From contig NZ_JARXYX010000023.1 in the NCBI RefSeq assembly GCF_029893585.1, positions 84,485 to 148,484 of the forward strand: DNA of 64,000 nucleotides, written 5' to 3'. How positions within the stretch are numbered: position 1 is the first letter of the stretch; each line of letters begins with the position of its first letter. Made by a program: the position numbers and the translations under genes. Under the pieces are notes generated by a model that made no database searches, was not told the DNA's origin, and saw nothing but the letters and a program-made list of their open reading frames with translations. Positions 8,244 to 17,658 of this stretch are shown here, piece by piece. Source of the DNA: Streptomyces sp. LBL (GTDB taxonomy: Bacteria; Actinomycetota; Actinomycetes; Streptomycetales; Streptomycetaceae).

Positions 8244-9113
8244 CTACACGTCCCGCTTCTCCAGCAGCGCGTAGGCGCCGGCGAACGCGGCCGCCGTCAC
8301 GCCGAAGGCGATCCACAGCGGGTCCCAGCCGGAGGGGCCGGACTCGGTGAGGGAGTTGGAGTAGAAGACGCTGAGCTGGTTCGGGATGGAGTACTCGAAC
8401 AGGGCCTCACGCAGGCTCTCCAGTGACTGCGAGAACATGAACAGCGCGAGGACCAGCGGGGCCAGCACCAGGCCGATCATGACGGTGATCGCGCCCGCCG
8501 AGTGCCGGATGATCGAGCCGATGACCAGCGAGAGCAGCCCGAGCAGCGCGATGTACAGCGAGATGCCGACCGTGCCTTTCAGCCACTCCTGAGCGGTCGG
8601 CTCCTTGGCACCGTCCAGCAGGGCGACGTCCACGAGGGCGACGACGACGGCCGACGCCAGCGTGACCACGAACGCGACCGCGAAGAACACGATCGCCTTC
8701 GCCGCGAGGACCCGGCCGCGGGAGGGACAGGCGACCATCGTGGTGCGGATCATGCCGGTTCCGTACTCGGAGGCCGTGGTCAGCACGCCGAGCGTGATGA
8801 CGCACATGCTGCCGAGCAGCAGCCCGAAGAACCCCAACGACAGCGGGTTCTGGCCCTCCATGTCGCCCGTTTCGGAGCTGGAGGCGACCAGTGCACCGGC
8901 CCCCAGCCCGATACCGATGACGAGCAGCACGAAGACACCGAGCGTCCACATCGTGGAGCGCACCGACTTGATCTTCGTCCACTCGGAGGCGATCGCATGC
9001 CCGAGGTGCGTGCGCACCACCGGGATCGGCGAGGTGTACGAGGGGTACGACGGTCCGGGCGCCGCCGGCCGGCTGGGGGCGGCCTGTGGCATCGGGGGCT
9101 GCGGGGTACTCAT
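8244..9113 (-). CDS. ABC exporter permease (ABC-2 type)
   Basis: A 289-residue integral membrane protein: a Pro-rich cytosolic start, then SEWTKIKSVRSTMWTLG leading into about six membrane spans (LGVFVLLVIGIGLGAGALV; ALLGLLSLVIGSII; ITVMIGLVLAPLVLALFMF; WIAFGVTAAAFAGAYALL). The motif TASEYGTGMIRTTMVACPSRGRVLAAK is typical of NatB/ABC-2 permeases. Its ATG overlaps the stop of the ATPase gene as ATGA, so the two are translationally coupled and form one exporter. The substrate is unknown; such pairs often give antibiotic or lipid export. Confidence 0.88.
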   Translation of the reverse strand: MSTPQPPMPQAAPSRPAAPGPSYPSYTSPIPVVRTHLGHAIASEWTKIKSVRSTMWTLGVFVLLVIGIGLGAGALVASSSETGDMEGQNPLSLGFFGLLLGSMCVITLGVLTTASEYGTGMIRTTMVACPSRGRVLAAKAIVFFAVAFVVTLASAVVVALVDVALLDGAKEPTAQEWLKGTVGISLYIALLGLLSLVIGSIIRHSAGAITVMIGLVLAPLVLALFMFSQSLESLREALFEYSIPNQLSVFYSNSLTESGPSGWDPLWIAFGVTAAAFAGAYALLEKRDV

Positions 9114-10339
9114 CGGGCGTCCTCGGGCTCGGTCAGGTCGGAGGCGGGTGCGGAGGGCTGCGGCGCCGCGGACTGCGGGGCCGCCGGCGTCGCCTGCGCG
9201 TACGGGTTGGGTGTGCCGCCCGCGGCGGGAGCCCCGCCGGGCGCGGGCGTGAGGGGCGTCCCGTACGGACCGGCGGCCGGCTGCCCGGGAGCGCCCGGGA
9301 AGGGCTGTGCCCCCTGCTGGGGCGGCGGCGGGGCGTACCAGCCCGTCTGGCCCTGCCCCGGTACCGGCATCGGCGGCTGCACACCCGGCGGCAGCGGCTG
9401 CTGGAGGCCCGCCTTCTCGTCGATGGTCGAGCGGTAGTCGACCGCGCCCTGCGTCATCCGCATGTACGCCTCCTCCAGCGAGGCCTGGTGCGGCGACAGC
9501 TCCCACAGGCGTACGTCGGTGCCGTGCGCGATGTCGCTGATGCGGGGGAGGGGAAGTCCCGTCACGCGCAGCGCGCCGTCCTGCTCCGGCATGACGTGGC
9601 CGCCCGCCCCGGTGAGCGCGGACGACAGCTTCTCGCGCAGTTGCGGCTCGGTGGCGGGCGTCCGCACGCGTGCGAAGTCGGCCGAGTTCGCCGAGATGAA
9701 CTCCTTGATGTTCATGTCGGCGAGCAGCTGCCCGCGCCCGATGACGATCAGGTGGTCCGCGGTCACCGCCATCTCGCTCATCAGGTGGGAGGAGACGAAG
9801 ACGGTACGGCCCTCCGCCGCGAGCGCCTTCATCAGGTTCCGCACCCAGAGGATGCCCTCGGGGTCGAGCCCGTTGACCGGCTCGTCGAACAGCAGCACCT
9901 GGGGGTCGCCGAGCAGGGCGGCGGCGATGCCGAGCCGCTGTCCCATGCCGAGCGAGAAGCCCCTGGACCGCTTCCTCGCCACGTCCTGGAGGCCGACCAC
10001 GCCCAGTACCTCGTCGACCCGGCGGGCCGGGATGCCGGACAGCTGGGCCAGGCACAGCAGGTGGTTGCGGGCGGCCCGGCCACCGTGGACGGCCTTGGCG
10101 TCCAGCAGGGCGCCGACCTGGCGGGGGGCGTTGGGCAGCCTGCGATACGGGTAGCCGCCGATCGTCACCTGCCCCGAGGTGGGGTTGTCCAGGCCGAGGA
10201 TCATCCGCATGGTCGTCGACTTGCCCGAGCCGTTGGGCCCGAGGAAGCCGGTGACGGCCCCGGGCCGCACCTGGAAGGAGAGGTTGGACACAGCGGTCTT
10301 GTCGCCGTAGCGCTTGGTCAGGCCGACTGCCTCGATCAT
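9110..10339 (-). CDS. ABC exporter ATPase with Pro/Gly/Ala-rich C-terminal extension
   Basis: A 409-residue ATPase energising the adjacent permease. It shows Walker A GPNGSGKST, signature SLGMGQRLGIAAALLG, Walker B VLLFDEPVNGLDPEG and switch His in VFVSSHLMSEM. After the usual ~310-residue core it carries roughly 100 extra residues rich in Pro, Gln and Ala (PLPPGVQPPMPVPGQGQ and on), absent from the sister ATPase at 11224-12180. I used the ATG at 10339 because MIEAVGLTKRYGD is the canonical start; the 13 extra upstream residues are unlikely. Confidence 0.9.
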   Translation of the reverse strand: MIEAVGLTKRYGDKTAVSNLSFQVRPGAVTGFLGPNGSGKSTTMRMILGLDNPTSGQVTIGGYPYRRLPNAPRQVGALLDAKAVHGGRAARNHLLCLAQLSGIPARRVDEVLGVVGLQDVARKRSRGFSLGMGQRLGIAAALLGDPQVLLFDEPVNGLDPEGILWVRNLMKALAAEGRTVFVSSHLMSEMAVTADHLIVIGRGQLLADMNIKEFISANSADFARVRTPATEPQLREKLSSALTGAGGHVMPEQDGALRVTGLPLPRISDIAHGTDVRLWELSPHQASLEEAYMRMTQGAVDYRSTIDEKAGLQQPLPPGVQPPMPVPGQGQTGWYAPPPPQQGAQPFPGAPGQPAAGPYGTPLTPAPGGAPAAGGTPNPYAQATPAAPQSAAPQPSAPASDLTEPEDAR

Positions 10340-10450
10340 GCTGCGCACCCATCGCAATGGTTCAGGACAGCGGGGCACACGCCCCCGTAAGGGTTAGGAG
10401 CTTATCGGGGCGTTGACGGTTCCGTTCAAATGAAAGCAAAGCCCGGAGGT

Positions 10451-11221
10451 TCAGGCGTCTCGCTTCCTGAGCAGGACGTAACCACCGATGAGCGCCACGG
10501 CCACCCACAGCGCCATGATCCCGAGGCCGCCCCAGGGACCGTACGGAGTGTCGTCGTCGAGCGGGGTGACGACCTGCATGATCTTGCTGCCGGCCTGGTC
10601 GGGCAGGAAGCGGCCGATCTTCTTCGTGGCCGGGACGTTCCCCAGGATGTTGGAGATCAGGAAGAAGAACGGCATCAGGATGCCCAGCGACAGCATCGGC
10701 GAGCGCAGCATCGCGGCGACGCCCATCGAGAACATCGCGATGAGGGCCATGTAGATCCCGCCGCCGATGACCGCCCGCAGCACGCCGGGATCGCCGATCG
10801 ACGCCTTGTGCTCGCCGAGCATCGCCTGCCCGAGGAAGAAGGCGACGAAGCTGGTGACGAGGCCCACCGCGAGGGCCAGGCCGGCGGCCACCACGATCTT
10901 GCTGACCAGGAAGGTCGCGCGCTGCGGCACGGCGGCCAGTGAGGTGCGGATCATGCCGGTGCTGTACTCGTTCGACACCACGAGCACGCCGAACACGATC
11001 ATCGCGAGCTGGCCGAGGCTCATGCCCGCGAAGCTGATGAAGGTCGGGTCGAAGGAGAGCCGGTCGTTGCGGCTCATGTCGTCGAACTGGTTCTTCGACA
11101 GTGCCGAGATCAGCATGCCGAGCGCGACGGTGACGACCACGGCCAGCGAGAGCGTCCACACCGTGGACGCCACCGACCGGATCTTGGTCCATTCGGACCG
11201 GACGACCTGGATCGCCGCCAT
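10451..11221 (-). CDS. ABC exporter permease (ABC-2 type), second system
   Basis: A 256-residue membrane protein paralogous to the permease at 8244-9113. It has RSEWTKIRSVASTVWTLSLAVVVTVALGM at the N-terminus, the conserved NEYSTGMIRTSLAAVPQRATFLVSK segment and about six spans ending VALIGGYVLLRKRDA. The ATG at 11221 has GAAGGGGA upstream and lies 2 bp after the stop of its ATPase, so the two are co-transcribed. The tandem arrangement of two ATPase/permease pairs indicates duplication of a whole exporter. Confidence 0.88.
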   Translation of the reverse strand: MAAIQVVRSEWTKIRSVASTVWTLSLAVVVTVALGMLISALSKNQFDDMSRNDRLSFDPTFISFAGMSLGQLAMIVFGVLVVSNEYSTGMIRTSLAAVPQRATFLVSKIVVAAGLALAVGLVTSFVAFFLGQAMLGEHKASIGDPGVLRAVIGGGIYMALIAMFSMGVAAMLRSPMLSLGILMPFFFLISNILGNVPATKKIGRFLPDQAGSKIMQVVTPLDDDTPYGPWGGLGIMALWVAVALIGGYVLLRKRDA

Positions 11222-11223
11222 GC

Positions 11224-12180
11224 TCAGTTCCCCTTCCAGCCGTCGCCCCACGGCTGCGGTGCCGCCGAGGGCGCGTCGGAGTGTGCGTGATACTCGACCG
11301 ACTCCGCGGTGAGCTGCATGAACGCCTCCTCCAGGGAGGCCTGCTGGGGGCTCAGCTCGTGCAGCACGATGTGGTGCTGCGCGGCCAGCTCACCGATGTA
11401 CTCCGCCTTGCTGCCGTCGACCTCCAGCGAACCGTTGCCGGTCTCCACGACGGTGACGCCGACATCGTGCAGCACGTCGAGCAGCCGCTCGCGCTGCGGG
11501 GTGCGGATGCGGACGTACGACCGCGAGTTCTGCGCGATGAAGTCGGCCATGGAGGTGTCGGCGAGCAGCCGCCCCTGCCCGATGACGACGAGGTGGTCGG
11601 CGGTCAGCGCCATCTCGCTCATCAGGTGGGAGGAGACGAAGACCGTACGGCCCTGCGCGGCCAGCGACTTCATCAGGTTGCGGATCCAGTGGATGCCCTC
11701 GGGGTCGAGCCCGTTGACCGGCTCGTCGAACATCAGGATCCGCGGGTCGCCGAGCAGCGCGCCGGCGATGCCGAGCCGCTGTCCCATGCCGAGCGAGAAC
11801 CCCTTGGCCTTCTTCTTCGCCACCGTGGTGAGCCCGACGGTGTCGAGCACCTCGTGCACCCGCCGCGTCGGGATGCCGTTGCTCTGCGCGAGGCACAGCA
11901 GGTGGTGGTAGGCGCTGCGGCCGCCGTGCATGGCCTTGGCGTCCAGCAGGGCGCCGATGTACGTCAGCGGGTCCTTGAGCTGCTCGTAGTGCTTGCCGTC
12001 GATGCGGACGTCCCCCGCGGTGGGACGGTCGAGGCCGAGCATCATGCGCATCGTCGTCGACTTCCCGGCCCCGTTCGGTCCGAGGAAGCCGGTCACGATG
12101 CCCGCTCTGACGCCGAAGGTCAGGTTGTCGACCGCCACCTTCTCGCCGTACCGCTTGGTCAGCCCCTCGAGCTCGATCAT
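11224..12180 (-). CDS. ABC exporter ATPase, second system
   Basis: A 318-residue ATPase. Motifs: Walker A GPNGAGKST, signature SLGMGQRLGIAGALLG, Walker B ILMFDEPVNGLDPEG and VFVSSHLMSEM. The C-terminal quarter (HHIVLHELSPQQASLEEAFMQLTAESVEYH) closely matches the equivalent part of the first ATPase, which supports recent common origin. It is the first gene of the four-gene minus-strand exporter cluster (12180 to 8244). The start MIELEGLTKRYGE is canonical. A hairpin between this gene and filP separates the transcription units. Confidence 0.92.
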   Translation of the reverse strand: MIELEGLTKRYGEKVAVDNLTFGVRAGIVTGFLGPNGAGKSTTMRMMLGLDRPTAGDVRIDGKHYEQLKDPLTYIGALLDAKAMHGGRSAYHHLLCLAQSNGIPTRRVHEVLDTVGLTTVAKKKAKGFSLGMGQRLGIAGALLGDPRILMFDEPVNGLDPEGIHWIRNLMKSLAAQGRTVFVSSHLMSEMALTADHLVVIGQGRLLADTSMADFIAQNSRSYVRIRTPQRERLLDVLHDVGVTVVETGNGSLEVDGSKAEYIGELAAQHHIVLHELSPQQASLEEAFMQLTAESVEYHAHSDAPSAAPQPWGDGWKGN

Positions 12181-12273
12181 GCCGACCACGCTAGGACGCG
12201 GGATCGGCGAATGCTACCCGGGCGGGCAAACGGAGACCGACGAAGTAGTCAACAACCGCAGATCCACGACGAA

Positions 12274-12302
12274 GGCCCACGCTCCCGGAGGGAACGCGGG
12301 CC
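12274..12302 (-). terminator. Hairpin terminator downstream of filP
   Basis: GGCCCACGCTCCC pairs with GGGAACGCGGGCC (13 bp with G-U type mismatches, 3-nt loop), 32 bp beyond the filP stop and before the exporter operon start. Confidence 0.65.
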
Positions 12303-12333
12303 CAGGCCGCACTACTCGAAACCTCTCACACGG

Positions 12334-13269
12334 TCACCGGGACTGCTGCGCCGGAACACCCCGGGAGATCGGCTCGTCGTCGGCCGGCGAACCGGCCGCG
12401 GCCACCGCGGCGCCCGTGAGCGTGGCGAGCATCTCGCGCACGTTCGTCAGCTGGGCGTTGATGGAGTCGCGGCGGTTGGTGAGAGCCGCCAGCTCCCGCT
12501 CGGATTCCGAACGGATCCGGTCCGCCTTGGCGTTGGCGTCGGCCACGATGTCCTCGGCCTGGCGCTGCGCCGTCTCGACGGTCTGGCGGGCGCGGCGCTC
12601 GGCGTCCGTGCGCAGCTTCTCCGCCTCCAGGCGCAGCTGCTCCGCGCGGTGCTCGATCTCCGCGAGACGCTTCTCCGCCTTCTGCTGACGGGACGCCAGG
12701 TCGCGCTCGGACTGCTCGCGGCGCTTGGCCAGGTTCGTCTCGAAGTCGGCGGCGGCCTGCGCGGCCTTCGCGCGGGTCTCCTCGAAGAGGGCGTCGGCCT
12801 CCTCACGCTTGGACTGCGCGTCCTTCTGAGCCTCGGAACGCAGCTGCGAGGCGTCGCTCTTCGCCTTCTCGATGACCCGGACGCCCTCGTCCTCGGCCTT
12901 GGCCTTGCGCTCCGCAGCGAACGACTCCGCGTCGTTGCGGACCTGCTGCGCCGCCGACTCGGCGAGCTCGCGGTGCTGCTCGGCCGCGCGCCGGGCCTCC
13001 TCGCGCAGATCCTTGGCCTCTTCCTCGGCGAGGCGGAGGATCTTCTCGACCCGTGCGCCGAGACCGGCGTACGACGGCTCGGCGTCGGTCATCTGAGCCT
13101 GGGCGTTCTGCGTCTCGAGGTGGAGCTCCTCGATGCGCTTTTCCAGAGCGGTGATGCGGGCCAGAGCGCTGTCGCGGTCGGAGACGAGCTTCGAGATGCG
13201 TTCGTCCACCTGCGCGCGGTCGTACCCACGCCGCACAAGCTCGAAGCCGTAGGGGGAAGTGTCGCTCAT
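12334..13269 (-). CDS. filP: Cytoskeletal coiled-coil protein FilP
   Basis: A 311-residue, almost entirely heptad/hendecad coiled coil. In S. coelicolor FilP forms intermediate-filament-like networks at hyphal tips, contributes to mechanical rigidity and interacts with DivIVA and Scy. The N-terminus MSDTSPYGFELVRRGYDRAQVDERI is the family's start and is shared with DivIVA-type domains; the rod then runs from about residue 25 to 290 with long AEE/AEK/ARR heptads. The length equals the known FilP within a residue. It lies directly downstream of scy on the same strand, 207 bp apart, so it likely has its own promoter. Confidence 0.96.
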   Translation of the reverse strand: MSDTSPYGFELVRRGYDRAQVDERISKLVSDRDSALARITALEKRIEELHLETQNAQAQMTDAEPSYAGLGARVEKILRLAEEEAKDLREEARRAAEQHRELAESAAQQVRNDAESFAAERKAKAEDEGVRVIEKAKSDASQLRSEAQKDAQSKREEADALFEETRAKAAQAAADFETNLAKRREQSERDLASRQQKAEKRLAEIEHRAEQLRLEAEKLRTDAERRARQTVETAQRQAEDIVADANAKADRIRSESERELAALTNRRDSINAQLTNVREMLATLTGAAVAAAGSPADDEPISRGVPAQQSR

Positions 13270-13476
13270 GGGGTTCCTGTCGACTGAGACCGGTGAGGTG
13301 ATAGGGGGAATCCTAGGGGCCGAAGCGGTGTGTCATCGAGCGGATACGCGTTTGATCTGGAGAATGAGACCCCTTTTGGGTGGTTGACCGTAGGACGACT
13401 TGCCAAAGACCTGGGCAAAGGCCCCAGAAGGCACCGGAATTCGGCCTTAGTTCTAGCTGCCGGAAGGGTCTCCGCG

Positions 13477-16400
13477 CTAGCTGTCCGACCCCTTGCCACC
13501 CGAACGGGGGGCGCCGACCGTCGCACCCGCTCTGACACCGCCGTCCTTGCCCGCTGTCGGGGCCTCGAAGGATTCCAACGCCTCCAGGACGTCCTGGACA
13601 CGGGAGATCTCGACATTGATGTCCTCGCGTCGGCGCACCAGGGTCTCCAGCTCGCGCTTGCCCTCCTCGACGGTGCGCTTCGCCTCGCGCACCGCCTCGG
13701 CCTTGAGCTCCTCGGCCTCCCGGACCAGCGAAGCCTTCTTCTGCTCAGCCTCCTTGAGGAGCCCCTCCGCCTTCCTGACGGCGGCGATCCGCACCTTACC
13801 GGCCTCGGAGTTCGCCTCCGACACCAGCTCCTTGGCCTTCGACTGTGCCTTCTGCAGCTGCTCCTCGGCGGCCTTGATCAGCGCGTCGCAGCGGTCGCCG
13901 GTCGACTTCATCGTCTCGGCGGCCTCGCGGCGGGCCCGCTCGTGCAGCCCCTCGATCTCGCCCGTGAGACGGTCGCGCAGCTCCTCCGCGCGCTCCCTGA
14001 TCGCGGTGGCGTCCCGGCGGGCGCCGACGAGCAGTTCGTCCGCGTCCGCACGCGCCTTCTCCACCCGCGCGTTGCCCTCGACCGTCGCCTCGGACACCAG
14101 CCGGTCGGCCTCGGTACGGGCCGCGCCGACCATGCCGTCGGACCGCGCCTCCGCCTCCGCGGTGGTCTTCTGCGCCTGCTGCTGTGCCTCGGTGAGCAGC
14201 TTGTCGGCCTCGGCGGTGGTCTCCGTGATGAGCGTGTCGACCTGCTCGGCCGCTTCGGAGCGCCGCTTGTTGGCGTCCCTGCGGGCCTCGTCGAGGGTGC
14301 GCTCGGCGTCCTCGCGCGCGGAGTTGACCAGCCGCTCGGCCGCCGCTGCCGCCTCGGACCTGACCCGTGCGGACTCGCTGCGGATCCGCTCGGCGTGCTG
14401 CTGGGCCGCCCCGACCGTGTCGGCGGCCTCGGCCCGCAACCGCTCCGCCTCGCCGGTGGCCTCGCCGACCAACTGCTCGGCCTGGGCGCGCGCCTCGGAC
14501 CTGACCCGCTCAGCCTCGGTCATCGTCTCCGAGCGCAGCCGCTCCGCCTCGGTGATCGTCTCCGAGCGCAGCCGCTCGGCCTCGGCGACCGTCTCCCGGC
14601 GCAGCCGGTCGGTGTCCCGGATCGTCTCGGTGGTGAGCCGCTCGGCCTCGTTGCTCGCCTCCGAGATGAGCATGTCGGCCTGGGTCGCCGCGTCCGACCG
14701 GATGCGGTTGGCGTCCTGGCGGGCCTCCGCCCGGGTGCGCGCGGCGGCCTGCTCGGCCTCGGCGACGGTGTCCGACGCCTGCGTCCGCACCCGCTGGGCG
14801 TGCTCGGCCGCGTCCGACCGCAGCTGCTCCGACTCCGCGATCGCGTCCGACACCGTGCGCTCCGCGAGTGCCCTGGCGGCCTCGCTCTCCTCGCTCGCCT
14901 CCCGCCGTACCCGGCCAGCGTCCTCGGCGGCCCGCTCCCGCTCGGCGTAGGCGTCGGCACGGACCCGGTCCGACTCCTCCTGGGCCTCCCGGCGCATCCG
15001 GTCCGCCACGTGCTCGGCGGCGCTGCGCAGCCCGGCGATCTCGTCCTGGGCCTGCTCGTGCAGCCCGGCGACCGACTCCCGTACCTGCTGGGCGTGCTGC
15101 TCGGCGGCCGACACCATCTCGGTGGCCCGGCGGTCCGCCTCCTCGACCAGACGTACCGCCTCGGCCTGCGCGTCCTCCACCCGCCTGCGCGCCGAGGCCA
15201 GCAGCTCCTCGCTCTGCTCGCGGGCCCGTTCCCGTTCCTGGTCGGCCTCCTGGCGGGCCGCTCCGAGGTACTCCTCGGCCTCGCGGCGGCGCCGGTTGGC
15301 CTCGTCCCGCGCGGCGGTGAGGGTCTCCGTCGCCTCCGCCGCCAGCCGCTCGGCGGCGGCCTGCGCCTCCGCCCGTACCCGGTCGGCGGTGTCCTGCGCC
15401 TCCGACTTCAGCCGCTCGGCCTCGGCCGCCGCTTCCGACCGCAGGCGTACGGCGATGGCCTCGCCCTCCGCGCGGGACGCGGACGCGTCCGAGGCGGCCT
15501 CGTCACGGAGCCGCTCCGCCTCGGCCTCGGCCTGCTGCTGGAGCGTACGGATCCGCTCGGCGGCCTCGCCGCGCAGCCGCTCGGTCTCCTCGGCGGCCTC
15601 CCGACGGATCCGGGACGCCTCCTCGCGGGCGTCGCTCAGCGCCTGCTCGGCGGCGACGAGCCGGTCCTCGGCCTCGGTGTGCAGCCGGGTCAGTTCCCCG
15701 GCGGCCTCCACCCGACGGGCCTCCACGGCCCGCTCGGTCTCCTCGCGCAGCTCGCCCGCGGCCCGCTCGGCGGCGGCCTCGATCTCCTCGGACAGCTCGA
15801 CGGCCTCGGCACGCTGCCGCTCGGCCTCGTTGCGGGTGCGCTCCAGGGTGTCCTCGGCCTGCCGACGCAGCGTCGTCGCCCGCTCGATGGCCTCCGTACG
15901 GACCTTCTCGCTGTCCGTGGTCGCCTTCTGCCGCAGCTCGTCCGCGTCCTGCCTGGCCCTCGCCAGCAGATCCTCGGCGGTCTTCGCCGCCTCCTCGATC
16001 TGCTGGACGGCCTCCCTGCGGGCCTCCGCACGGATCTTCTCGCCCTCGGCGGCCGCGTCGGAGCCCAGCTGCTCGGCCTCGCCGCGCAGCCGACGGGCCT
16101 CCTCCTGCAGCTCGACCGTCTTGGCGCGGTACTCCTTGGTGTCGTCCTTCGCCGCGCCCTTGAGCTGCTCGGCGATGTCGTGCGCCTCGGCCCGCAGCCG
16201 GTCCGCCTCGGTCTCCGCCTCCCGGCGGATCCGCTCGGCCTCCTCGGCAGCGGCCTTGGTGGTGTTCCGCGCGTCCTCCTGCGCCTTGTTGAGGACGTCC
16301 TCGGCCGTCTTGGCCGCCTTCGACAGCTGGGTCGCGCTCTCCTCGGCGGTGAGCGTGCGGGCCTTCTCGGCGGCCTCGGTGAGCAGCTTCTCGGCCTCGG

Positions 16401-17424
16401 CCCGCGCGTCCGCGACGAGCTGCTCGGCGTCCGACTTGGTGGTCTCGGCCTCCTTGGTGGCCTCGTTGACCAGCCGGGCGACCTGCTCCTTCGCCGTACG
16501 CGTGCGCTGCTCGTTCGCCGACTCCGCGCTGGAGAGAGCCTTCTCGGCGGCCGCCTTGGCCTCGGCGACCACCTTGTCCGCCTCGCTGCGCGCCTCCCGC
16601 AGGGCCGCGTCGGCCTCCTGGATGCGCTGCTCGGCGGTCCGGCTCAGCTCCTGCGCCTCACGGCGGGCCGTCTCCGACTCCGACGTGGTCGACGTACGCA
16701 GCTGCTCGGCGTGTTCGGTGGTCTCCTGGGCCTGTGTGGAGGCGGTGTTCAGCAGACGTTCGGCGTCCGCGCGGGCGCGGCGCAGCAGCTGCTCGGCCTC
16801 GGCGCGGGCCGACTCGGCATCGCCCTGCAGCCGCTGACGGGCCTCGGCGGTCACCCGTTCGGCCTCCGCGCGGGCCGCGGCCATGGCCTGCTCGGCCTCC
16901 GCGCGGGACTCGTCGAGGAGCCGGCGGGCCTGCTGCTCGCTGCGGGCGCGCAGCTGCTCCGCCCAGGCCACGTTCTCGTTGACGTGCGACTCGACGGTCT
17001 GCCGGCGCTCCGCCAGCTCCTGGTCCAGCTGCTGGCGGCGGGTGACCGCCTCCTGGTGCAGCTCCGCCTGGAGCCGGGCGGCCTGCTCGGCGTGCTCCTG
17101 GAGGATGCGCTGGGTCTGCGACCGGGCCTGGCTCAGCTCGCGCTCGGCGTCCTGACGCAGCTGGTCGGCCTGCATCTGGGCGTTGCGCAGCATCTGTTCG
17201 GCCTGGTAGCCGAGGTCACCGCCGTCGAAGGCGGGCCGGGACATGATGGTGCGCCGCGCCTCGTGCAACTTGGCGCGCAGCACCTCGACCTGGTAACCGA
17301 GGTCCTCGGCATGCTGGATCGCCTTTTCCCGCTCGGTCTTCAGCCGCTTCATCTCGGCTTCGAAACGAGTGAGGTGATCGACGTCAGCCGCCGGTTCCCG
17401 CTCCTGGCTCTCGTAGCCCCGCAC
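13477..17424 (-). CDS. scy: Polarity scaffold protein Scy
   Basis: A 1315-residue extended coiled coil that organises the hyphal tip (polarisome) with DivIVA and FilP; loss disturbs branching in S. coelicolor. The start is the GTG at 17424, giving VRGYESQEREPAADVDHLTRFEAEMKRLK, the family N-terminus, with GGATGGGA upstream; the open frame continues 31 residues further without support. The short N-terminal heptad part is followed from about residue 110 by the long rod built of 51-residue hendecad/heptad repeats, seen as recurring AEAERLR-SEA and DANRIRSDA blocks. The last ~150 residues break the pattern with QDVLEALESFEAP. The DNA is highly self-similar, so copy number could vary between strains. 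Confidence 0.96.
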   Translation of the reverse strand: MRGYESQEREPAADVDHLTRFEAEMKRLKTEREKAIQHAEDLGYQVEVLRAKLHEARRTIMSRPAFDGGDLGYQAEQMLRNAQMQADQLRQDAERELSQARSQTQRILQEHAEQAARLQAELHQEAVTRRQQLDQELAERRQTVESHVNENVAWAEQLRARSEQQARRLLDESRAEAEQAMAAARAEAERVTAEARQRLQGDAESARAEAEQLLRRARADAERLLNTASTQAQETTEHAEQLRTSTTSESETARREAQELSRTAEQRIQEADAALREARSEADKVVAEAKAAAEKALSSAESANEQRTRTAKEQVARLVNEATKEAETTKSDAEQLVADARAEAEKLLTEAAEKARTLTAEESATQLSKAAKTAEDVLNKAQEDARNTTKAAAEEAERIRREAETEADRLRAEAHDIAEQLKGAAKDDTKEYRAKTVELQEEARRLRGEAEQLGSDAAAEGEKIRAEARREAVQQIEEAAKTAEDLLARARQDADELRQKATTDSEKVRTEAIERATTLRRQAEDTLERTRNEAERQRAEAVELSEEIEAAAERAAGELREETERAVEARRVEAAGELTRLHTEAEDRLVAAEQALSDAREEASRIRREAAEETERLRGEAAERIRTLQQQAEAEAERLRDEAASDASASRAEGEAIAVRLRSEAAAEAERLKSEAQDTADRVRAEAQAAAERLAAEATETLTAARDEANRRRREAEEYLGAARQEADQERERAREQSEELLASARRRVEDAQAEAVRLVEEADRRATEMVSAAEQHAQQVRESVAGLHEQAQDEIAGLRSAAEHVADRMRREAQEESDRVRADAYAERERAAEDAGRVRREASEESEAARALAERTVSDAIAESEQLRSDAAEHAQRVRTQASDTVAEAEQAAARTRAEARQDANRIRSDAATQADMLISEASNEAERLTTETIRDTDRLRRETVAEAERLRSETITEAERLRSETMTEAERVRSEARAQAEQLVGEATGEAERLRAEAADTVGAAQQHAERIRSESARVRSEAAAAAERLVNSAREDAERTLDEARRDANKRRSEAAEQVDTLITETTAEADKLLTEAQQQAQKTTAEAEARSDGMVGAARTEADRLVSEATVEGNARVEKARADADELLVGARRDATAIRERAEELRDRLTGEIEGLHERARREAAETMKSTGDRCDALIKAAEEQLQKAQSKAKELVSEANSEAGKVRIAAVRKAEGLLKEAEQKKASLVREAEELKAEAVREAKRTVEEGKRELETLVRRREDINVEISRVQDVLEALESFEAPTAGKDGGVRAGATVGAPRSGGKGSDS

Positions 17425-17658
17425 TGCGCGGTCCCATCCGTCCCCTGGTCGCAAGTCTCTCCGAACGAGCACCGTCCACCCGCCGGACGGGGCTCCCGGG
17501 GAATGGTGCCAGATCAATGGCGGAGCATGGGCTGCTGCCCCGACGCTCGTCCCCCGAAACCCGGACCCCGGCCAGGTCCCGCCGTCACGACAGGACCCTG
17601 GTCGCCCTGGTTGAGAGCGGCGACTGCCCCCAACCCTACCGGCCCCTATGTACGAGGG

